NCBI GenBank assembly: GCA_020831845.1
Contig: JAFIFV010000133.1
Coordinates: 1 to 39,263 of the forward strand
Length of the DNA stretch: 39,263 nucleotides
Source: Ectothiorhodospiraceae bacterium
Lineage (GTDB): Bacteria; Pseudomonadota; Gammaproteobacteria; Nitrococcales; Aquisalimonadaceae
Direction of reading: 5' to 3'
Both the position numbers and the translations under genes were made by a program. Numbering within the stretch: position 1 is the first letter of the stretch; every line of letters begins with the position of its first letter. The notes under the pieces are model-generated. The model did no database searches and was not told the DNA's origin. It saw nothing but the letters and a program-made list of their open reading frames with translations. Shown piece by piece: positions 10,910 through 20,394 of this stretch.

Positions 10910-11023
10910 ATGAAGGTACGCGCTTCGGTCAAGAAGATCTGCCGAAACTGCAAAGTGATCCGGCGCGGTGGTGTGGTTCGTGTGATTTGCACGGACGCGC
11001 GTCACAAGCAGCGCCAGGGCTAA
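10910..11023 (+). CDS. rpmJ: 50S ribosomal protein L36, zinc-binding form
   Basis: The product has 37 residues, beginning [19 protein letters not shown]. Zinc ligands C11, C14, C27 and H32 are all present, so this is the zinc form and not the C-minus paralogue made under zinc starvation. An ATG immediately upstream (10907) could add one methionine. After the stop, a perfect palindrome GCCCGATCGGGC at 11026-11037 precedes rpsM. Confidence 0.96.
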   Translation: MKVRASVKKICRNCKVIRRGGVVRVICTDARHKQRQG

Positions 11024-11101
11024 TGGCCCGATCGGGCTTGCAGCGGTAGAGAGTGTTTCGCTAACATTGCGGATTTTCCGCACAGATGGGGAGTTGGATA
11101 C

Positions 11102-11458
11102 ATGGCGCGTATTGCTGGCGTCAACGTACCGGACAACAAGCACACCGTCATCGCGCTGACCGCCATCTACGGTATCGGCCGTTCGACGGCGCAGAACATC
11201 TGCGCAGTAACGAGTGTGGCTCCGGACGCGAAGGTACGCGATCTTACCGAGCAGGAAGTGGAAGCACTGCGCTCGGAAGTGGGCAAGTTCCTGGTGGAAG
11301 GTGACCTGCGCCGCAAGGTGGCGATGGACATCAAGCGTCTGATGGACCTGGGCTGCTATCGCGGCATCCGTCATCGTCGCGGCATGCCCGTGCGTGGTCA
11401 ACAGACTCGGACCAACGCCCGTACCCGCAAGGGTCCTCGGCGCGCAGTCCGGAAGTAA
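11102..11458 (+). CDS. rpsM: 30S ribosomal protein S13
   Basis: The 118-residue product starts [20 protein letters not shown] and ends with the [20 protein letters not shown] motif and a basic tail contacting P-site tRNA. It is the first gene of the alpha operon. In E. coli S4 represses this operon at the rpsM leader. The 78-nt leader here contains a palindrome, but I could not establish a pseudoknot. Confidence 0.98.
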   Translation: MARIAGVNVPDNKHTVIALTAIYGIGRSTAQNICAVTSVAPDAKVRDLTEQEVEALRSEVGKFLVEGDLRRKVAMDIKRLMDLGCYRGIRHRRGMPVRGQQTRTNARTRKGPRRAVRK

Positions 11459-11530
11459 TGTTTCAGTCAGCGGCGGCCACCAGGCCTGCCGGCTGGGTGG
11501 ACGCTTAACGCTTTATACGAGATTACCGCT

Positions 11531-11920
11531 ATGGCGAAAGCTACGAGCCGCGTGCGCAAGCGCGTAAACAAAACAGTTGTTGACGGCATTGCGCATATCA
11601 ATGCCACGTTCAACAACACGCTGATTACCATCACGGACCGGCAGGGCAATGCCCTGTCCTGGGCCAGTTCCGGTGGCAGCGGTTTCCGGGGTTCCCGGAA
11701 GAGCACCCCGTTCGCGGCCCAGGTGGCGTCGGATCGTGCGGCTCAGGCTGCCAAGGAGTATGGCCTGAAGAACCTGGAAGTTCGCGTCAAGGGCCCCGGC
11801 CCCGGGCGGGAATCCGCCGTGCGTGCTCTGAACAACGCCGGCTTCAAGATTACCCACATCGCGGACGTGACGCCCATCCCGCACAACGGATGCCGTCCTC
11901 CCAAGAAACGTCGCGTCTGA
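11531..11920 (+). CDS. rpsK: 30S ribosomal protein S11
   Basis: The 129-residue product has the conserved [21 protein letters not shown], then [21 protein letters not shown], and ends with [13 protein letters not shown]. It lines the mRNA exit (Shine-Dalgarno cleft) of the platform. The 72-nt gap from rpsM is the longest in this operon. Confidence 0.98.
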   Translation: MAKATSRVRKRVNKTVVDGIAHINATFNNTLITITDRQGNALSWASSGGSGFRGSRKSTPFAAQVASDRAAQAAKEYGLKNLEVRVKGPGPGRESAVRALNNAGFKITHIADVTPIPHNGCRPPKKRRV

Positions 11921-11937
11921 GGCAGGGGAAGTGAACA

Positions 11938-12558
11938 ATGGCTAGGTATATTGGTCCCAAGTGCAAGCTGTCCCGCCGCGAGGGGACGGATCTGTTCCTG
12001 AAGAGCGGCGTGCGTCCGCTGGAAAGCAAGTGCAAGCTGGATACCCCGCCGGGGCAGCACGGCCAGCGCCGTACGCGTATTTCCGACTACGGTCTGCAGT
12101 TGCGCGAGAAGCAGAAGCTGCGCCGCATCTACGGGGTGCTGGAAAAGCAGTTCCGCAACTATTACAAGGCTGCTGCCCAGCGCAAGGGTTCCACCGGCGA
12201 GAACCTGCTTCAGTTGCTGGAAGGGCGACTCGATAACGTCGTGTGGCGCATGGGTTTTGCTTCCACGCGTGCCGAAGCGCGTCAGCTGGTTGGCCATCGC
12301 GGCATCCTGGTGAACGGTGCGTCCGTGAACATTCCGTCCTACCAGGTCAAGGCCGGCGACGTGGTGACCGTGCGCGAGAAAGCCCAGAAACAGGGGCGCG
12401 TGCAGGCAGCTCTTGAGCTGGCGCAGCAGAATGGCTTGGTGGACTGGGTCGAGGTGGATGCCAAGAAGTTCGAGGGCGTGTTCAAGGCCGTCCCCGAGCG
12501 CAGCGATCTGTCCGCCGAGATCAACGAACACCTGGTGGTCGAGCTTTACTCCAAGTAA
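11938..12558 (+). CDS. rpsD: 30S ribosomal protein S4
   Basis: The 206-residue product has an N-terminal domain starting [15 protein letters not shown]. Two cysteines, C9 and C31, remain from the four-cysteine zinc site found in other lineages. The C-terminal S4 RNA-binding domain contains [21 protein letters not shown]4 is a primary assembly protein and, in E. coli, the alpha-operon repressor. Confidence 0.98.
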   Translation: MARYIGPKCKLSRREGTDLFLKSGVRPLESKCKLDTPPGQHGQRRTRISDYGLQLREKQKLRRIYGVLEKQFRNYYKAAAQRKGSTGENLLQLLEGRLDNVVWRMGFASTRAEARQLVGHRGILVNGASVNIPSYQVKAGDVVTVREKAQKQGRVQAALELAQQNGLVDWVEVDAKKFEGVFKAVPERSDLSAEINEHLVVELYSK

Positions 12559-12603
12559 TTCTGGATAGCCGCCATCGACTGGAAGCGCAGAGAGGATGTC
12601 CGA

Positions 12604-13602
12604 ATGCAGGCTCTGTTCAAAGATTTTCTGAAGCCGCGGGTTGTCGACGTGCAGGCGGACAGCGACCGCCGTGCCCGCGTTGTTATCGAGCCGTTGGAAC
12701 GGGGCTTCGGCCACACGCTGGGTAATGCCCTGCGTCGTATCCTGCTGTCCTCCATGCCGGGCTATGCCGTGGTGGAGGCCGAGATCGAAGGCGTGCTCCA
12801 CGAGTACACCGCGCTGGAAGGCGTACAGGAGGACGTGGTCGACATCCTGCTGAACCTGAAACAGCTGGCCGTGCGGCTGCACGCCAAGGATGAGGCCACG
12901 CTGACGCTGTCCAAGAAGGGTCCGGGCGTGGTCACGGCAGGTGACATCGAAGCGGGTCACGATGTCGAGATCAAGAACCCTGATCTGGTCATCGCCCACC
13001 TCACCAAGTCCGGCGTGCTGAACATGACGCTCAAGGTCGCCAAGGGGCGCGGTTACGAGGCCGTCACCCAGCGCCAGGCCGAGGAAGAGCGTCCGATCGG
13101 CCGGCTGCAGCTGGATGCCAGCTACAGCCCGGTTCGCCGCGTTGCCTACAACGTGGAAAGTGCGCGTGTGGAGCAGCGCACCGACCTGGACAAGCTGGTG
13201 ATGGACATCGAGACCAACGGCGTGATCGAGCCGGAAGAAGCGATTCGCTTTGCCGCCGGTCTGCTGCAGGATCAGTTCTCGGTCTTCGTATCGCTGGAAG
13301 GTGGCGATATGGGCAGCGAGCCGGAGCATTACGAGCCGGAAGTGGATCCGGTGCTGCTGCGCCCGATCGACGACCTGGAGCTCACCGTGCGTTCCGCGAA
13401 CTGCCTCAAGGCGGAGAGCATCCATTACGTGGGCGATCTGGTCCAGCGCACCGAGGTCGAGTTGCTGAAGACTCCGAATCTGGGCAAGAAGTCCCTGACC
13501 GAGATCAAGGAGGTTCTGGCCTCCCACGGTCTGTCGCTGGGCATGCGGCTGGAAGAATGGCCGCCGGCTTCCCTGGGTGACAAGGAACATGCGGCTGGCT
13601 GA
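12604..13602 (+). CDS. rpoA: RNA polymerase subunit alpha
   Basis: The 332-residue product has an N-terminal dimerisation domain (residues about 1-235, with [20 protein letters not shown]) and a C-terminal domain (about 250-320) that binds UP elements and activators. R263 in [12 protein letters not shown] corresponds to the key DNA-contacting arginine R265 of E. coli alpha. The alanine- and charge-rich ending after residue 320 is variable in the family. Confidence 0.98.
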   Translation: MQALFKDFLKPRVVDVQADSDRRARVVIEPLERGFGHTLGNALRRILLSSMPGYAVVEAEIEGVLHEYTALEGVQEDVVDILLNLKQLAVRLHAKDEATLTLSKKGPGVVTAGDIEAGHDVEIKNPDLVIAHLTKSGVLNMTLKVAKGRGYEAVTQRQAEEERPIGRLQLDASYSPVRRVAYNVESARVEQRTDLDKLVMDIETNGVIEPEEAIRFAAGLLQDQFSVFVSLEGGDMGSEPEHYEPEVDPVLLRPIDDLELTVRSANCLKAESIHYVGDLVQRTEVELLKTPNLGKKSLTEIKEVLASHGLSLGMRLEEWPPASLGDKEHAAG

Positions 13603-13645
13603 TCCCCAGGGATCGCTGGCCACTCCAAGTGAAAGGTAGAGAACC

Positions 13646-14065
13646 ATGCGTCATCGCAAATCCGGTCGGAAACTGAACAGGAACAGCAGCCATCGTCAGG
13701 CGATGTTCCGTAACATGGCGGCGTCCCTGTTCGAGCACGAGGCGATCAAGACCACCCTTCCCAAGGCGAAGGAGCTGCGTCGCGTTGCCGAGCCGCTGAT
13801 CACCATGGCCAAGGAAGATTCCGTGGCCAACCGCCGCCTGGCGTTCTCCCGCCTGCGGGACAAGGCTGCCGTCGGCAAGCTGTTCCAGGAGCTGGGTCCG
13901 CGCTACCAGGCCCGCCCTGGTGGTTACCTGCGCATCCTGAAGTGCGGTTTCCGGGCCGGCGACAACGCGCCGATGGCGTTTGTGGAGCTGGTGGACCGCC
14001 CGCAGCCGGTGATGGAAGAACCGGTGGAAGAAGCCAAGCAGACCGAGGAGGCCCCGGCACAGTAA
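13646..14065 (+). CDS. rplQ: 50S ribosomal protein L17
   Basis: The 139-residue product starts [20 protein letters not shown], with a core ending in [22 protein letters not shown]. An acidic tail of about 20 residues ([14 protein letters not shown]) extends beyond the minimal L17 domain, and such tails vary between genera. It is the last gene of the alpha operon, and a strong terminator follows. Confidence 0.98.
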   Translation: MRHRKSGRKLNRNSSHRQAMFRNMAASLFEHEAIKTTLPKAKELRRVAEPLITMAKEDSVANRRLAFSRLRDKAAVGKLFQELGPRYQARPGGYLRILKCGFRAGDNAPMAFVELVDRPQPVMEEPVEEAKQTEEAPAQ

Positions 14066-14090
14066 GTGCCAGGCAGCCATCGAGCAGGGG

Positions 14091-14117
14091 AAAGGCCGGG
14101 CATTGCCCGGCCTTTTT
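14091..14117 (+). terminator. Intrinsic terminator after rplQ
   Basis: AGGCCGGGC (14093-14101) pairs perfectly with GCCCGGCCT (14105-14113) around a three-base loop, followed by a T run and flanked by AAA that can extend the stem. It closes the whole ribosomal cluster. Confidence 0.92.
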
Positions 14118-14192
14118 CGTTATTGTCGGGGTGGTACGCCAGTTAAGGCCGAATGCTTGGGCCGTACGCCCGGCCTGCCTGTGGAGGATGGG

Positions 14193-14924
14193 ATGTTCGT
14201 GCTGTTCACCGATTTCGGCTACCGGGGCCCCTACGTCGGCCAGTTGCACGCGAGCCTGGCCCAGGCGGATCCGGTGGTGCCGATCATCGATCTCTGCCAC
14301 CAGGCGCCGCCGATGGACCCGCGCGGCGCCGCCTATCTGCTGGAGCCTTTCACGCGCGGTCTGCCGGTGGGTGCGGTCGTGATAGCCGTGGTGGATCCCG
14401 GAGTGGGAACGGAACGTGCCGCCTGGATGGTGGAGGCCGATGGCCGCTTCTTCATCGGTCCGGACAACGGCCTGATGGAGATGGTGGTTCGTCGTGCCGA
14501 AACGGTCAGGGCCTGGCGGCTGCCGACCGCGCCCCCGGAGGCGTCATCCACTTTCCATGGGCGGGACGTGTTTGCGCCGGTGGCAGCCGCGGTCATGCGC
14601 GGCGATTTCGGTGGTCTTGATGAGATCGAGCCGAGCGAGCGCGTTCGCCTGGACTGGGCCGACGACACGCCCCGGGTGTTACTCATCGATGATTATGGCA
14701 ATGCCATGACCGGTATTCGCGAGGAATTGTTGTCGGACGGAGCGATCATCCAAGTGGGTGACTACAAGCTTCGTCGCGCGGATACGTTCGGCGCCATGCC
14801 GCAAGGCAGCGCGTTCTGGTTCAGGAATTCCAGCGGTCTGGCGGAACTGGCCGTGAACGGTGGCTCGGCTGCGTCGGTTCTGAAGCTGGTGCTGGGATCG
14901 TCTGTTCGTTTGCTGGTGCCTTAG
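14193..14924 (+). CDS. SAM hydrolase (SAM hydroxide adenosyltransferase, DUF62 family)
   Basis: The 243-residue protein belongs to the DUF62 family related to fluorinase and chlorinase. Characterised members use water to split S-adenosylmethionine into adenosine and methionine. The conserved Asp-Arg-His triad is visible as D68 and R75 in DPGVGTER and H122 in FHGRD. The N-terminal MFVLFTDFGYRGPYVGQLHA matches the family, except that the Asp usual before PYVG is Gly here (residue 12). The frame is open to 14103, but GGAGG at 14183-14187 places the start at ATG 14193. The physiological role of the family is unclear. Confidence 0.88.
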   Translation: MFVLFTDFGYRGPYVGQLHASLAQADPVVPIIDLCHQAPPMDPRGAAYLLEPFTRGLPVGAVVIAVVDPGVGTERAAWMVEADGRFFIGPDNGLMEMVVRRAETVRAWRLPTAPPEASSTFHGRDVFAPVAAAVMRGDFGGLDEIEPSERVRLDWADDTPRVLLIDDYGNAMTGIREELLSDGAIIQVGDYKLRRADTFGAMPQGSAFWFRNSSGLAELAVNGGSAASVLKLVLGSSVRLLVP

Positions 14925-14989
14925 GGAATAGATCACGCTTCCTTGGATCTACAACTGCCTTGTAGCTAAAGAATGAGGGAGGAGCAGCG

Positions 14990-15274
14990 ATGAAGATCAA
15001 GGTTGACCTGGAGGCGACGCCGGAGGAACTGCGTCGGTTCCTCGGACTGCCCGATGTCCAACGGTTGCAGGATGAGCTTATGGAGCAGCTGCGCAAGCGC
15101 ATGCTGGAAGGGCAGGAAGGGTACGACCCCTTGAGCCTGGTGCGTCCGATGCTTCCCGGGCATTTGCAGGGCATGGAGGCGCTCCAGAAGGCCTTTATGC
15201 AGGCCATGACACAAGGGATGTCCATGCCGTCGTCAGAGACTGACAGGAAATCCGACAAGACTTCTGGGAAATGA
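14990..15274 (+). CDS. Small DUF6489-like protein
   Basis: The 94-residue acidic, helical protein begins MKIKVDLEATPEELRRFLGL and continues PDVQRLQDELMEQLRKRM. The start, with TPEE-RRFLGLPDV, resembles the DUF6489 family from memory, whose function is unknown. The middle and C-terminal parts are methionine- and glutamine-rich (MEALQKAFMQAMTQGMSM), reminiscent of phasin-like amphipathic helices, but that is only an impression. A strong GGGAGGAGC ribosome-binding site precedes the ATG. The gene sits alone, 65 nt after the SAM hydrolase and 242 nt before mdh. Confidence 0.7.
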   Translation: MKIKVDLEATPEELRRFLGLPDVQRLQDELMEQLRKRMLEGQEGYDPLSLVRPMLPGHLQGMEALQKAFMQAMTQGMSMPSSETDRKSDKTSGK

Positions 15275-15329
15275 CAGTTTTTTCTTTAAAAACAAATAAA
15301 TAGCGTTGCGTGTAGGGGTGCGTGGGTTT

Positions 15330-15338
15330 TGATACAAT
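15330..15338 (+). promoter_or_regulatory. Extended -10 promoter of mdh
   Basis: TGA followed by TACAAT is a textbook extended -10 (TGn-TATAAT with one mismatch) in an otherwise AT-rich upstream tract. It predicts a start near 15345 and a leader of roughly 170 nt before mdh. Confidence 0.6.
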
Positions 15339-15350
15339 AGCGACCCTCTG

Positions 15351-15494
15351 ACGGTTGCGCTGCAACATGGCTGCGACTCCCGTTGAGACGGCAAAGCGTC
15401 TGTCCCCTTGTCTGCCTGGCGATGCTGGCGGCGGAAAATCGTCGGGATAGGCGCTGTCGGCGACCGGGGCTTCCCGGACCTGAGCGAAGTCAGG
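15351..15494 (+). other. Structured mdh leader: four successive small hairpins
   Basis: Perfect stems are visible at 15354-15366 (GTTGC/GCAAC), 15386-15401 (AGACG/CGTCT), 15464-15477 (CCGGG/CCCGG) and 15479-15494 (CCTGA/TCAGG). The last one ends about 14 nt before the AGGAGATGACCG ribosome-binding region and 22 nt before the ATG. None is followed by a U tract, so this is not a terminator array. It could be an RNA regulatory leader, though no known riboswitch class was recognised. Confidence 0.4.
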
Positions 15495-15516
15495 CAAAAC
15501 CCATAGGAGATGACCG

Positions 15517-16497
15517 ATGAAAGCACCCGTACGCGTCGCGGTTACAGGTGCAGCAGGCCAGATTGGCTACAGTCTGCTGTTCCGCATCGCTTCCGGTGAC
15601 ATGCTGGGTAAGGATCAGCCGGTGATCCTTCAGCTGTTGGAAATTACGCCTGCGCTGGAAGCGCTGGGCGGCGTGGTGATGGAGCTGGAAGATTGTGCGT
15701 TCCCGCTGGTCGCCGGCATCACAATCAGCGACAAGGCGGAAGAGGCGTTCAAGGACGTTGACTATGCCATGCTTGTTGGCGCGCGGCCGCGCGGCCCGGG
15801 CATGGAGCGGAAGGATCTGCTGGAAGCCAATGCGGCGATCTTCTCTGCCCAGGGCAAGGCATTGAATGCTGTTGCCAGTCGCGAGGTGAAGGTGCTGGTG
15901 GTGGGTAACCCGGCCAACACCAACGCGCTGATTGCCCAGCGCAACGCCCCCGACCTGAATCCGGGCCAGTTCACCGCCATGACGCGTCTGGACCACAATC
16001 GGGCCCTGGCCCAGTTGGCCAACAAGGTGGGTGCGCATACCACGGACATTACTCGGATGACCATCTGGGGCAACCACTCAGCCACCCAGTACCCGGATAT
16101 CAGTCACACGCTGGTGAAGGGCGAGAAGGCCGCCGGAAAGGTGGATCGCTCCTGGTACGAGAGTGATTTCATCCCCACCGTCCAGCAGCGCGGCGCTGCC
16201 ATCATCAAGGCGCGTGGTGCGTCCAGTGCGGCTTCCGCCGCCAGCTCTGCGGTCGATCACATGCGGACCTGGGCTCTGGGCACGGCTGACGGCGACTGGA
16301 CCAGCATGGGCATCCCGTCCGACGGCAGCTACGGCATCACCGAAGGCCTGATCTATTCCTTCCCGGTCACCTGCAAGAACGGCAAGTACGAAATCGTGCA
16401 GGGGCTGGAGCTGGATGAGTTCAGCCGCGAGAAGATGAAGGCCACTGAGCAGGAACTCGTGGAAGAGCGCGACGCGGTCGCACACCTGCTGCCGTAA
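15517..16497 (+). CDS. mdh: Malate dehydrogenase (NAD)
   Basis: The 326-residue cytosolic enzyme converts malate and NAD to oxaloacetate in the TCA cycle. The dinucleotide-binding GAAGQIG motif is at residues 11-17. Substrate arginines are present in [11 protein letters not shown] (R92 and R98), LDHNRA spans 158-163, and the catalytic histidine is H187 in [11 protein letters not shown]. Acidic E42 at the end of the second strand fits NAD preference. This is the longer cytosolic-like MDH type (about 325-330 residues) rather than the 312-residue enterobacterial type. The gene is monocistronic, with its own promoter and a strong terminator. Confidence 0.96.
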   Translation: MKAPVRVAVTGAAGQIGYSLLFRIASGDMLGKDQPVILQLLEITPALEALGGVVMELEDCAFPLVAGITISDKAEEAFKDVDYAMLVGARPRGPGMERKDLLEANAAIFSAQGKALNAVASREVKVLVVGNPANTNALIAQRNAPDLNPGQFTAMTRLDHNRALAQLANKVGAHTTDITRMTIWGNHSATQYPDISHTLVKGEKAAGKVDRSWYESDFIPTVQQRGAAIIKARGASSAASAASSAVDHMRTWALGTADGDWTSMGIPSDGSYGITEGLIYSFPVTCKNGKYEIVQGLELDEFSREKMKATEQELVEERDAVAHLLP

Positions 16498-16515
16498 GGC
16501 TCGTCATTGCTCATC

Positions 16516-16545
16516 AAAAAGGCGCCCCGCGGGGCGCCTTTTTTT
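16516..16545 (+). terminator. Intrinsic terminator of mdh
   Basis: GGCGCCCC and GGGGCGCC form a perfect 8-bp stem around GC (16521-16538), flanked by five A before and seven T after. The A and T flanks make it potentially bidirectional. Confidence 0.93.
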
Positions 16546-16620
16546 GTGAGGTGCCCAGAGCACAGTGACATGCGGGCTATGGTGGCTTCGTTCCGGCCAA
16601 GCGTTGCCTCCGAGCCGTAG

Positions 16621-16734
16621 TCGTAGGGTGTGCACCACAACGTGGTGCGCACCATTAGGTGACTTGTACGCCGTACGCGGGTTCCGCTCGGCTTACAGAG
16701 AACAAAGGCGTAGCCGATATCCACCCATTCCAGC
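16621..16734. repeat. REP-like palindromic region between mdh and upp
   Basis: GGTGTGCACCAC (16627-16638) pairs with GTGGTGCGCACC (16642-16653) with a single mismatch around AAC, giving a 12-bp hairpin. It is followed by GCGGGTTCCGCTCGGCTTAC and GGCGTAGCCGATATCCACCC, which look like extragenic repeat units seen in many proteobacteria. Copy number in the genome cannot be judged from one window. Confidence 0.5.
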
Positions 16735-17367
16735 TTATTTCGTGCCGAACATCCGGTCGCCGGCGTCGCCCAGCCCGGGAACAATATAGGCCTTTTCGTT
16801 CAGGCCCTGATCCACCGCCGCCGTGTAAACGGTCACCTCGGGATGGATCTGGTGAAAGGCGCGGATGCCCTCCGGCGCTGCCAGCAGGCAGAGAAAACGG
16901 ATATCGGTGGCGCCGGCCTTCTTCAACTGACTGACGGCGGACGCGGCCGAGTGTCCAGTGGCCAGCATGGGGTCCACCACGATCACCAGGCGCTGGTCCA
17001 GATGGGCAGGCACCTTGAAGTAGTACTCCTTGGCCTCCAACGTCTCCGGATCGCGATACAGGCCGACGTGACCGACCCGGGCCGATGGGACGAGGTCCAG
17101 CATGCCTTCCAGCAGGCCGTTGCCGGCGCGCAGCACCGACACGAAACACAGCTTCTTGCCGTCCAGCTTTGGCGCATCCATTTCCTGCAGCGGCGTCTCG
17201 ATACGCACCTTGGTCAGCGGCAGGTCGCGCGTGACCTCATAGGTGAGCAGCAGCGCGATTTCCCGCAGTACGCCCCGGAACTTGGAGGTGGAGGTCGCCT
17301 TGTTGCGGAGGACGGAAAGCTTGTGCTGGACCAGGGGATGATCGATGAGCACGGTGGCGGACTGCAT
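16735..17367 (-). CDS. upp: Uracil phosphoribosyltransferase
   Basis: The 210-residue salvage enzyme makes UMP from uracil and PRPP. The PRPP loop is [12 protein letters not shown] (residues 131-142), with preceding [10 protein letters not shown], and the C-terminal uracil-binding region is [16 protein letters not shown]. Length and motifs match the family. It is on the minus strand, convergent to mdh, and appears monocistronic. Its 3' end abuts the REP-like region. Confidence 0.96.
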   Translation of the reverse strand: MQSATVLIDHPLVQHKLSVLRNKATSTSKFRGVLREIALLLTYEVTRDLPLTKVRIETPLQEMDAPKLDGKKLCFVSVLRAGNGLLEGMLDLVPSARVGHVGLYRDPETLEAKEYYFKVPAHLDQRLVIVVDPMLATGHSAASAVSQLKKAGATDIRFLCLLAAPEGIRAFHQIHPEVTVYTAAVDQGLNEKAYIVPGLGDAGDRMFGTK

Positions 17368-17466
17368 GCGGAGCCTCGTGTTGGTGTCGGTTCTGGTGTT
17401 GGGGGAGGATACCAGATTCCCACAGTGGGTCTTCGTGTTGCCGCACGCCGATCGGGCATGGTCGTG

Positions 17467-17553
17467 TCGTAGGGGGGTAATCGCCGCAGGCGATTGCCAC
17501 CGATCCGGCCGTCAGGCCGGAAAGGCGGTGTTACAACGCCGTGCCCCCTACGA
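17467..17553. repeat. Nested inverted-repeat element overlapping the uvrA stop
   Basis: Outer arms TCGTAGGGGG (17467-17476) and CCCCCTACGA (17544-17553) are perfectly complementary. Between them lie two perfect hairpins: AATCGCC/GGCGATT (17479-17495, loop GCA) and TCCGGCC/GGCCGGA (17504-17521, loop GTCA). The whole 87-nt unit folds as a branched structure. It overlaps the last six bases of uvrA and could serve as its terminator or be a small MITE or REP-type element. Confidence 0.65.
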
Positions 17554-20394
17554 GCTGACCTTTCTCATATCTTCCAGCACCAGCGGCGCCAGGTACCGCC
17601 CGGTATGGGAGTCGGGGTTGGCTGCCACGTCCTCCGGCGTACCGGCGGCCACAAGCGTACCGCCGCCACTGCCACCTTCCGGGCCCAGGTCGATGATCCA
17701 GTCGGCAGTCTTGATCACGTCAAGGTTGTGCTCGATCACAATCACCGTGTTGCCATGGTCGCGGAGCCGGTGCAGAACGACCAGCAGCTGTTCGATGTCG
17801 TGAAAATGCAGGCCGGTGGTGGGTTCGTCCAGGATGTACAGCGTGTGGCCGGTTTCCCGCTTCGACAGTTCCCGCGCCAGTTTGACCCGCTGGGCCTCGC
17901 CGCCGGACAGCGTGGTGGCATTCTGCCCCAGCCGGATGTACGACAGGCCCACGTCCATCAGCGTCTGCAGCTTGCGCTGTAGCACCGGCACCGCGTCGAA
18001 CACGTCCAGAGCGTCCTCCACGGTGAGTTCAAGCACTTCGTGGATGGTGAGCCCCTTGTAGCGGACTTCCAGCGTTTCGCGGTTGTAGCGCTTGCCCTTG
18101 CAGACATCGCACGGCACGTAGATGTCGGGCAGGAAATGCATTTCAACCTTGATCACGCCGTCGCCCTGGCAGGCTTCGCAGCGGCCGCCCTTGACGTTGA
18201 AGCTGAAACGACCTGGCTGGTAGCCGCGGGCACGGGCTTCCGGCGTGCCGGCGAACAGATCGCGGATGCCGGTGAACAGGCCCGTGTAGGTCGCGGGATT
18301 GGAGCGTGGCGTGCGCCCAATGGGGCTCTGGTCGATGTCCACCACCTTGTCGAACAGCTCCATGCCTTCGATGGCCTTTGCCGGCGCTGGCTCCTCGGAC
18401 GCACCGTTCAGCGTGCGGGCTGCGGCCTTGTACAGCGTTTCGTTGATCAGCGTGGATTTGCCCGAGCCGGAGACGCCGGTCACGCAGACCAGCAGCCCGG
18501 CGGGCAGGTCCACGTCCAGTTCCTTCAGGTTATGTCCCGAGGCGCCGCGGATGCGGAGCTGCGCGTCCGGATTCGGCTTGTTGCGCCGGGTGGGTACGAC
18601 AATGCCGCGCCGGCCGGACAGGAACTGGCCGGTAATGGAATCGGGGTGGGCGGCGATGTCCGCCGGGGTACCCTGGGCGACCACATGCCCTCCGTGTATG
18701 CCTGGGCCGGGCCCCATGTCCACCACGTGGTCGGCGGCGCGGATGGCGTCTTCGTCATGCTCGACCACGATCACGGTATTGCCCAGGTCTCGCAGGTGCG
18801 CCAGCGTGGCCAGCAGGCGGTCGTTGTCCCGCTGGTGCAGCCCGATGGAGGGCTCGTCCAGCACGTACATGACGCCCACCAGGCCGGCACCGATCTGGCT
18901 GGCCAGCCGGATGCGCTGAGCCTCGCCGCCGGAGAGGGTGTCCGCGCTGCGGTCCAGGCTGAGGTACTGGAGCCCCACGTTGACCAGGAACGACAGGCGC
19001 GCGTGGATTTCCTTGATGATTTTCTCGGCAATGGCGCCCTTGGCACCCGGCAGCGACAGCTGTTCGAAGAACCGCAGGGATTCCCCCACCGGCAGGGACG
19101 AGATCTCCGGCAACCGCCGTTCGGCCACGAAGACGTTGCGCGCGGAGGCGTTGAGGCGGGTGCCGTGGCAATCCGGGCATTGCCGGCTGCTGATGTAGCG
19201 GGCCAGTTCCTCGCGCACGATGTTGGAATCGGTCTCCCGGTACCGGCGCTCCAGGTTGGGGAGAATGCCTTCGAACGGGTGCTCGCGGGTGCGTGTGCCG
19301 CCGTTGCCGCTGATATAGCTGAAACGGATCGGCTCCTCGCCGCTGCCGTAGAGAATGATCTCACGAGTCCGCTCAGGCAGAGAATCGAACGGTGCTTCCG
19401 GATCGAAGCCGTAGTGTTTCGCCAGCGAGCGGATCATCTGGAAGTAATAGGCGTTGCGGCGATCCCAGCCCCGGATGGCGCCGCCGGCCAGACTGAGAGC
19501 GGTATTGGTGATCAAGCGGTTGGGGTCGAAGAACTGGGTCACGCCCAGTCCGTCGCAGGTACCACAGGCGCCCTTCGGATTGTTGAAGGAGAACAGCCGC
19601 GGTTCCAACTCCGATAGCGAATAGCCGCAGACCGGGCAGGCATAGCGGGAGGAGAAGGTGATGGGCGGGCGGTCCGGTTCGTCCATCCAGGCCACGCGCA
19701 CGATACCGTCACCCAGATTGAGTGCCGTTTCCAGGGAATCCGCCAGCCGCTGGGCGAGATCCTCGCGCACCTTGAAGCGGTCCACCACGGCTTCGATGGT
19801 GTGCTGCTTCTTGCCGTCCAGCTGGGGCTGCTCGTCCAGGTCCATGACCACGCCGTCGATACGGGCGCGAATGAAGCCCTGGCTGCGCAACTCCTCCAGC
19901 GGTAGCGCGTGTTCGCCCTTGCGTGCATCCACCACGGGAGCCAGCAGCATCAGCTTGCTGCCTTCGGGCAGCGCGAGGATCTGGTCGACCATCTGGCTGA
20001 CCGTCTGGGCATCCAGGGTTTCCCCATGCTCCGGGCAGCGGGGCGTGCCGGCCCGGGCGAACAGCAGGCGCAGGTAGTCGTGAATTTCCGTCACCGTGCC
20101 CACGGTGGAGCGGGGGTTGTGGGATGTGGACTTCTGCTCGATGGAGATTGCCGGCGACAGCCCCTGGATGTCGTCCAGGTCCGGTTTCTCCATCATGGAC
20201 AGGAACTGGCGGGCGTAGGCCGACAGTGACTCCACGTAACGGCGCTGACCCTCGGCGTAGATGGTGTCGAATGCCAGTGACGACTTGCCGGAACCCGACA
20301 GCCCGGTGATGACGATAAGCCGGTCGCGCGGCAAGTCCAGATCCACGTTCTGCAGATTGTGGGTTCTGGCGCCGCGGATGCTGATGCTGTGCAT
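17548..20394 (-). CDS. uvrA: UvrABC excinuclease subunit A
   Basis: The 948-residue damage-recognition ATPase of nucleotide excision repair. The N-terminal Walker A is GLSGSGKSS (31-39). The first zinc finger is [13 protein letters not shown] ... CGTCDG, and ABC signature [12 protein letters not shown] follows. The second Walker A is [15 protein letters not shown] second zinc module, [19 protein letters not shown] ... [10 protein letters not shown], and signature [12 protein letters not shown] complete it. Length is normal. The ATG at 20394 gives the [19 protein letters not shown] start. No obvious LexA box (CTG-N10-CAG) was seen upstream. Confidence 0.97.
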   Translation of the reverse strand: MHSISIRGARTHNLQNVDLDLPRDRLIVITGLSGSGKSSLAFDTIYAEGQRRYVESLSAYARQFLSMMEKPDLDDIQGLSPAISIEQKSTSHNPRSTVGTVTEIHDYLRLLFARAGTPRCPEHGETLDAQTVSQMVDQILALPEGSKLMLLAPVVDARKGEHALPLEELRSQGFIRARIDGVVMDLDEQPQLDGKKQHTIEAVVDRFKVREDLAQRLADSLETALNLGDGIVRVAWMDEPDRPPITFSSRYACPVCGYSLSELEPRLFSFNNPKGACGTCDGLGVTQFFDPNRLITNTALSLAGGAIRGWDRRNAYYFQMIRSLAKHYGFDPEAPFDSLPERTREIILYGSGEEPIRFSYISGNGGTRTREHPFEGILPNLERRYRETDSNIVREELARYISSRQCPDCHGTRLNASARNVFVAERRLPEISSLPVGESLRFFEQLSLPGAKGAIAEKIIKEIHARLSFLVNVGLQYLSLDRSADTLSGGEAQRIRLASQIGAGLVGVMYVLDEPSIGLHQRDNDRLLATLAHLRDLGNTVIVVEHDEDAIRAADHVVDMGPGPGIHGGHVVAQGTPADIAAHPDSITGQFLSGRRGIVVPTRRNKPNPDAQLRIRGASGHNLKELDVDLPAGLLVCVTGVSGSGKSTLINETLYKAAARTLNGASEEPAPAKAIEGMELFDKVVDIDQSPIGRTPRSNPATYTGLFTGIRDLFAGTPEARARGYQPGRFSFNVKGGRCEACQGDGVIKVEMHFLPDIYVPCDVCKGKRYNRETLEVRYKGLTIHEVLELTVEDALDVFDAVPVLQRKLQTLMDVGLSYIRLGQNATTLSGGEAQRVKLARELSKRETGHTLYILDEPTTGLHFHDIEQLLVVLHRLRDHGNTVIVIEHNLDVIKTADWIIDLGPEGGSGGGTLVAAGTPEDVAANPDSHTGRYLAPLVLEDMRKVSS

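Noticed and set aside
11743..13647. 634-codon open frame on the minus strand opposite rpsK, rpsD and rpoA
   Set aside because: It lies wholly antisense to highly conserved genes. Its length is explained by the GC-rich codon bias of those genes, and the product resembles no family.
18040..19617. 525-codon plus-strand frame inside uvrA
   Set aside because: Antisense to the uvrA coding sequence, with no ribosome-binding site or recognisable domain.
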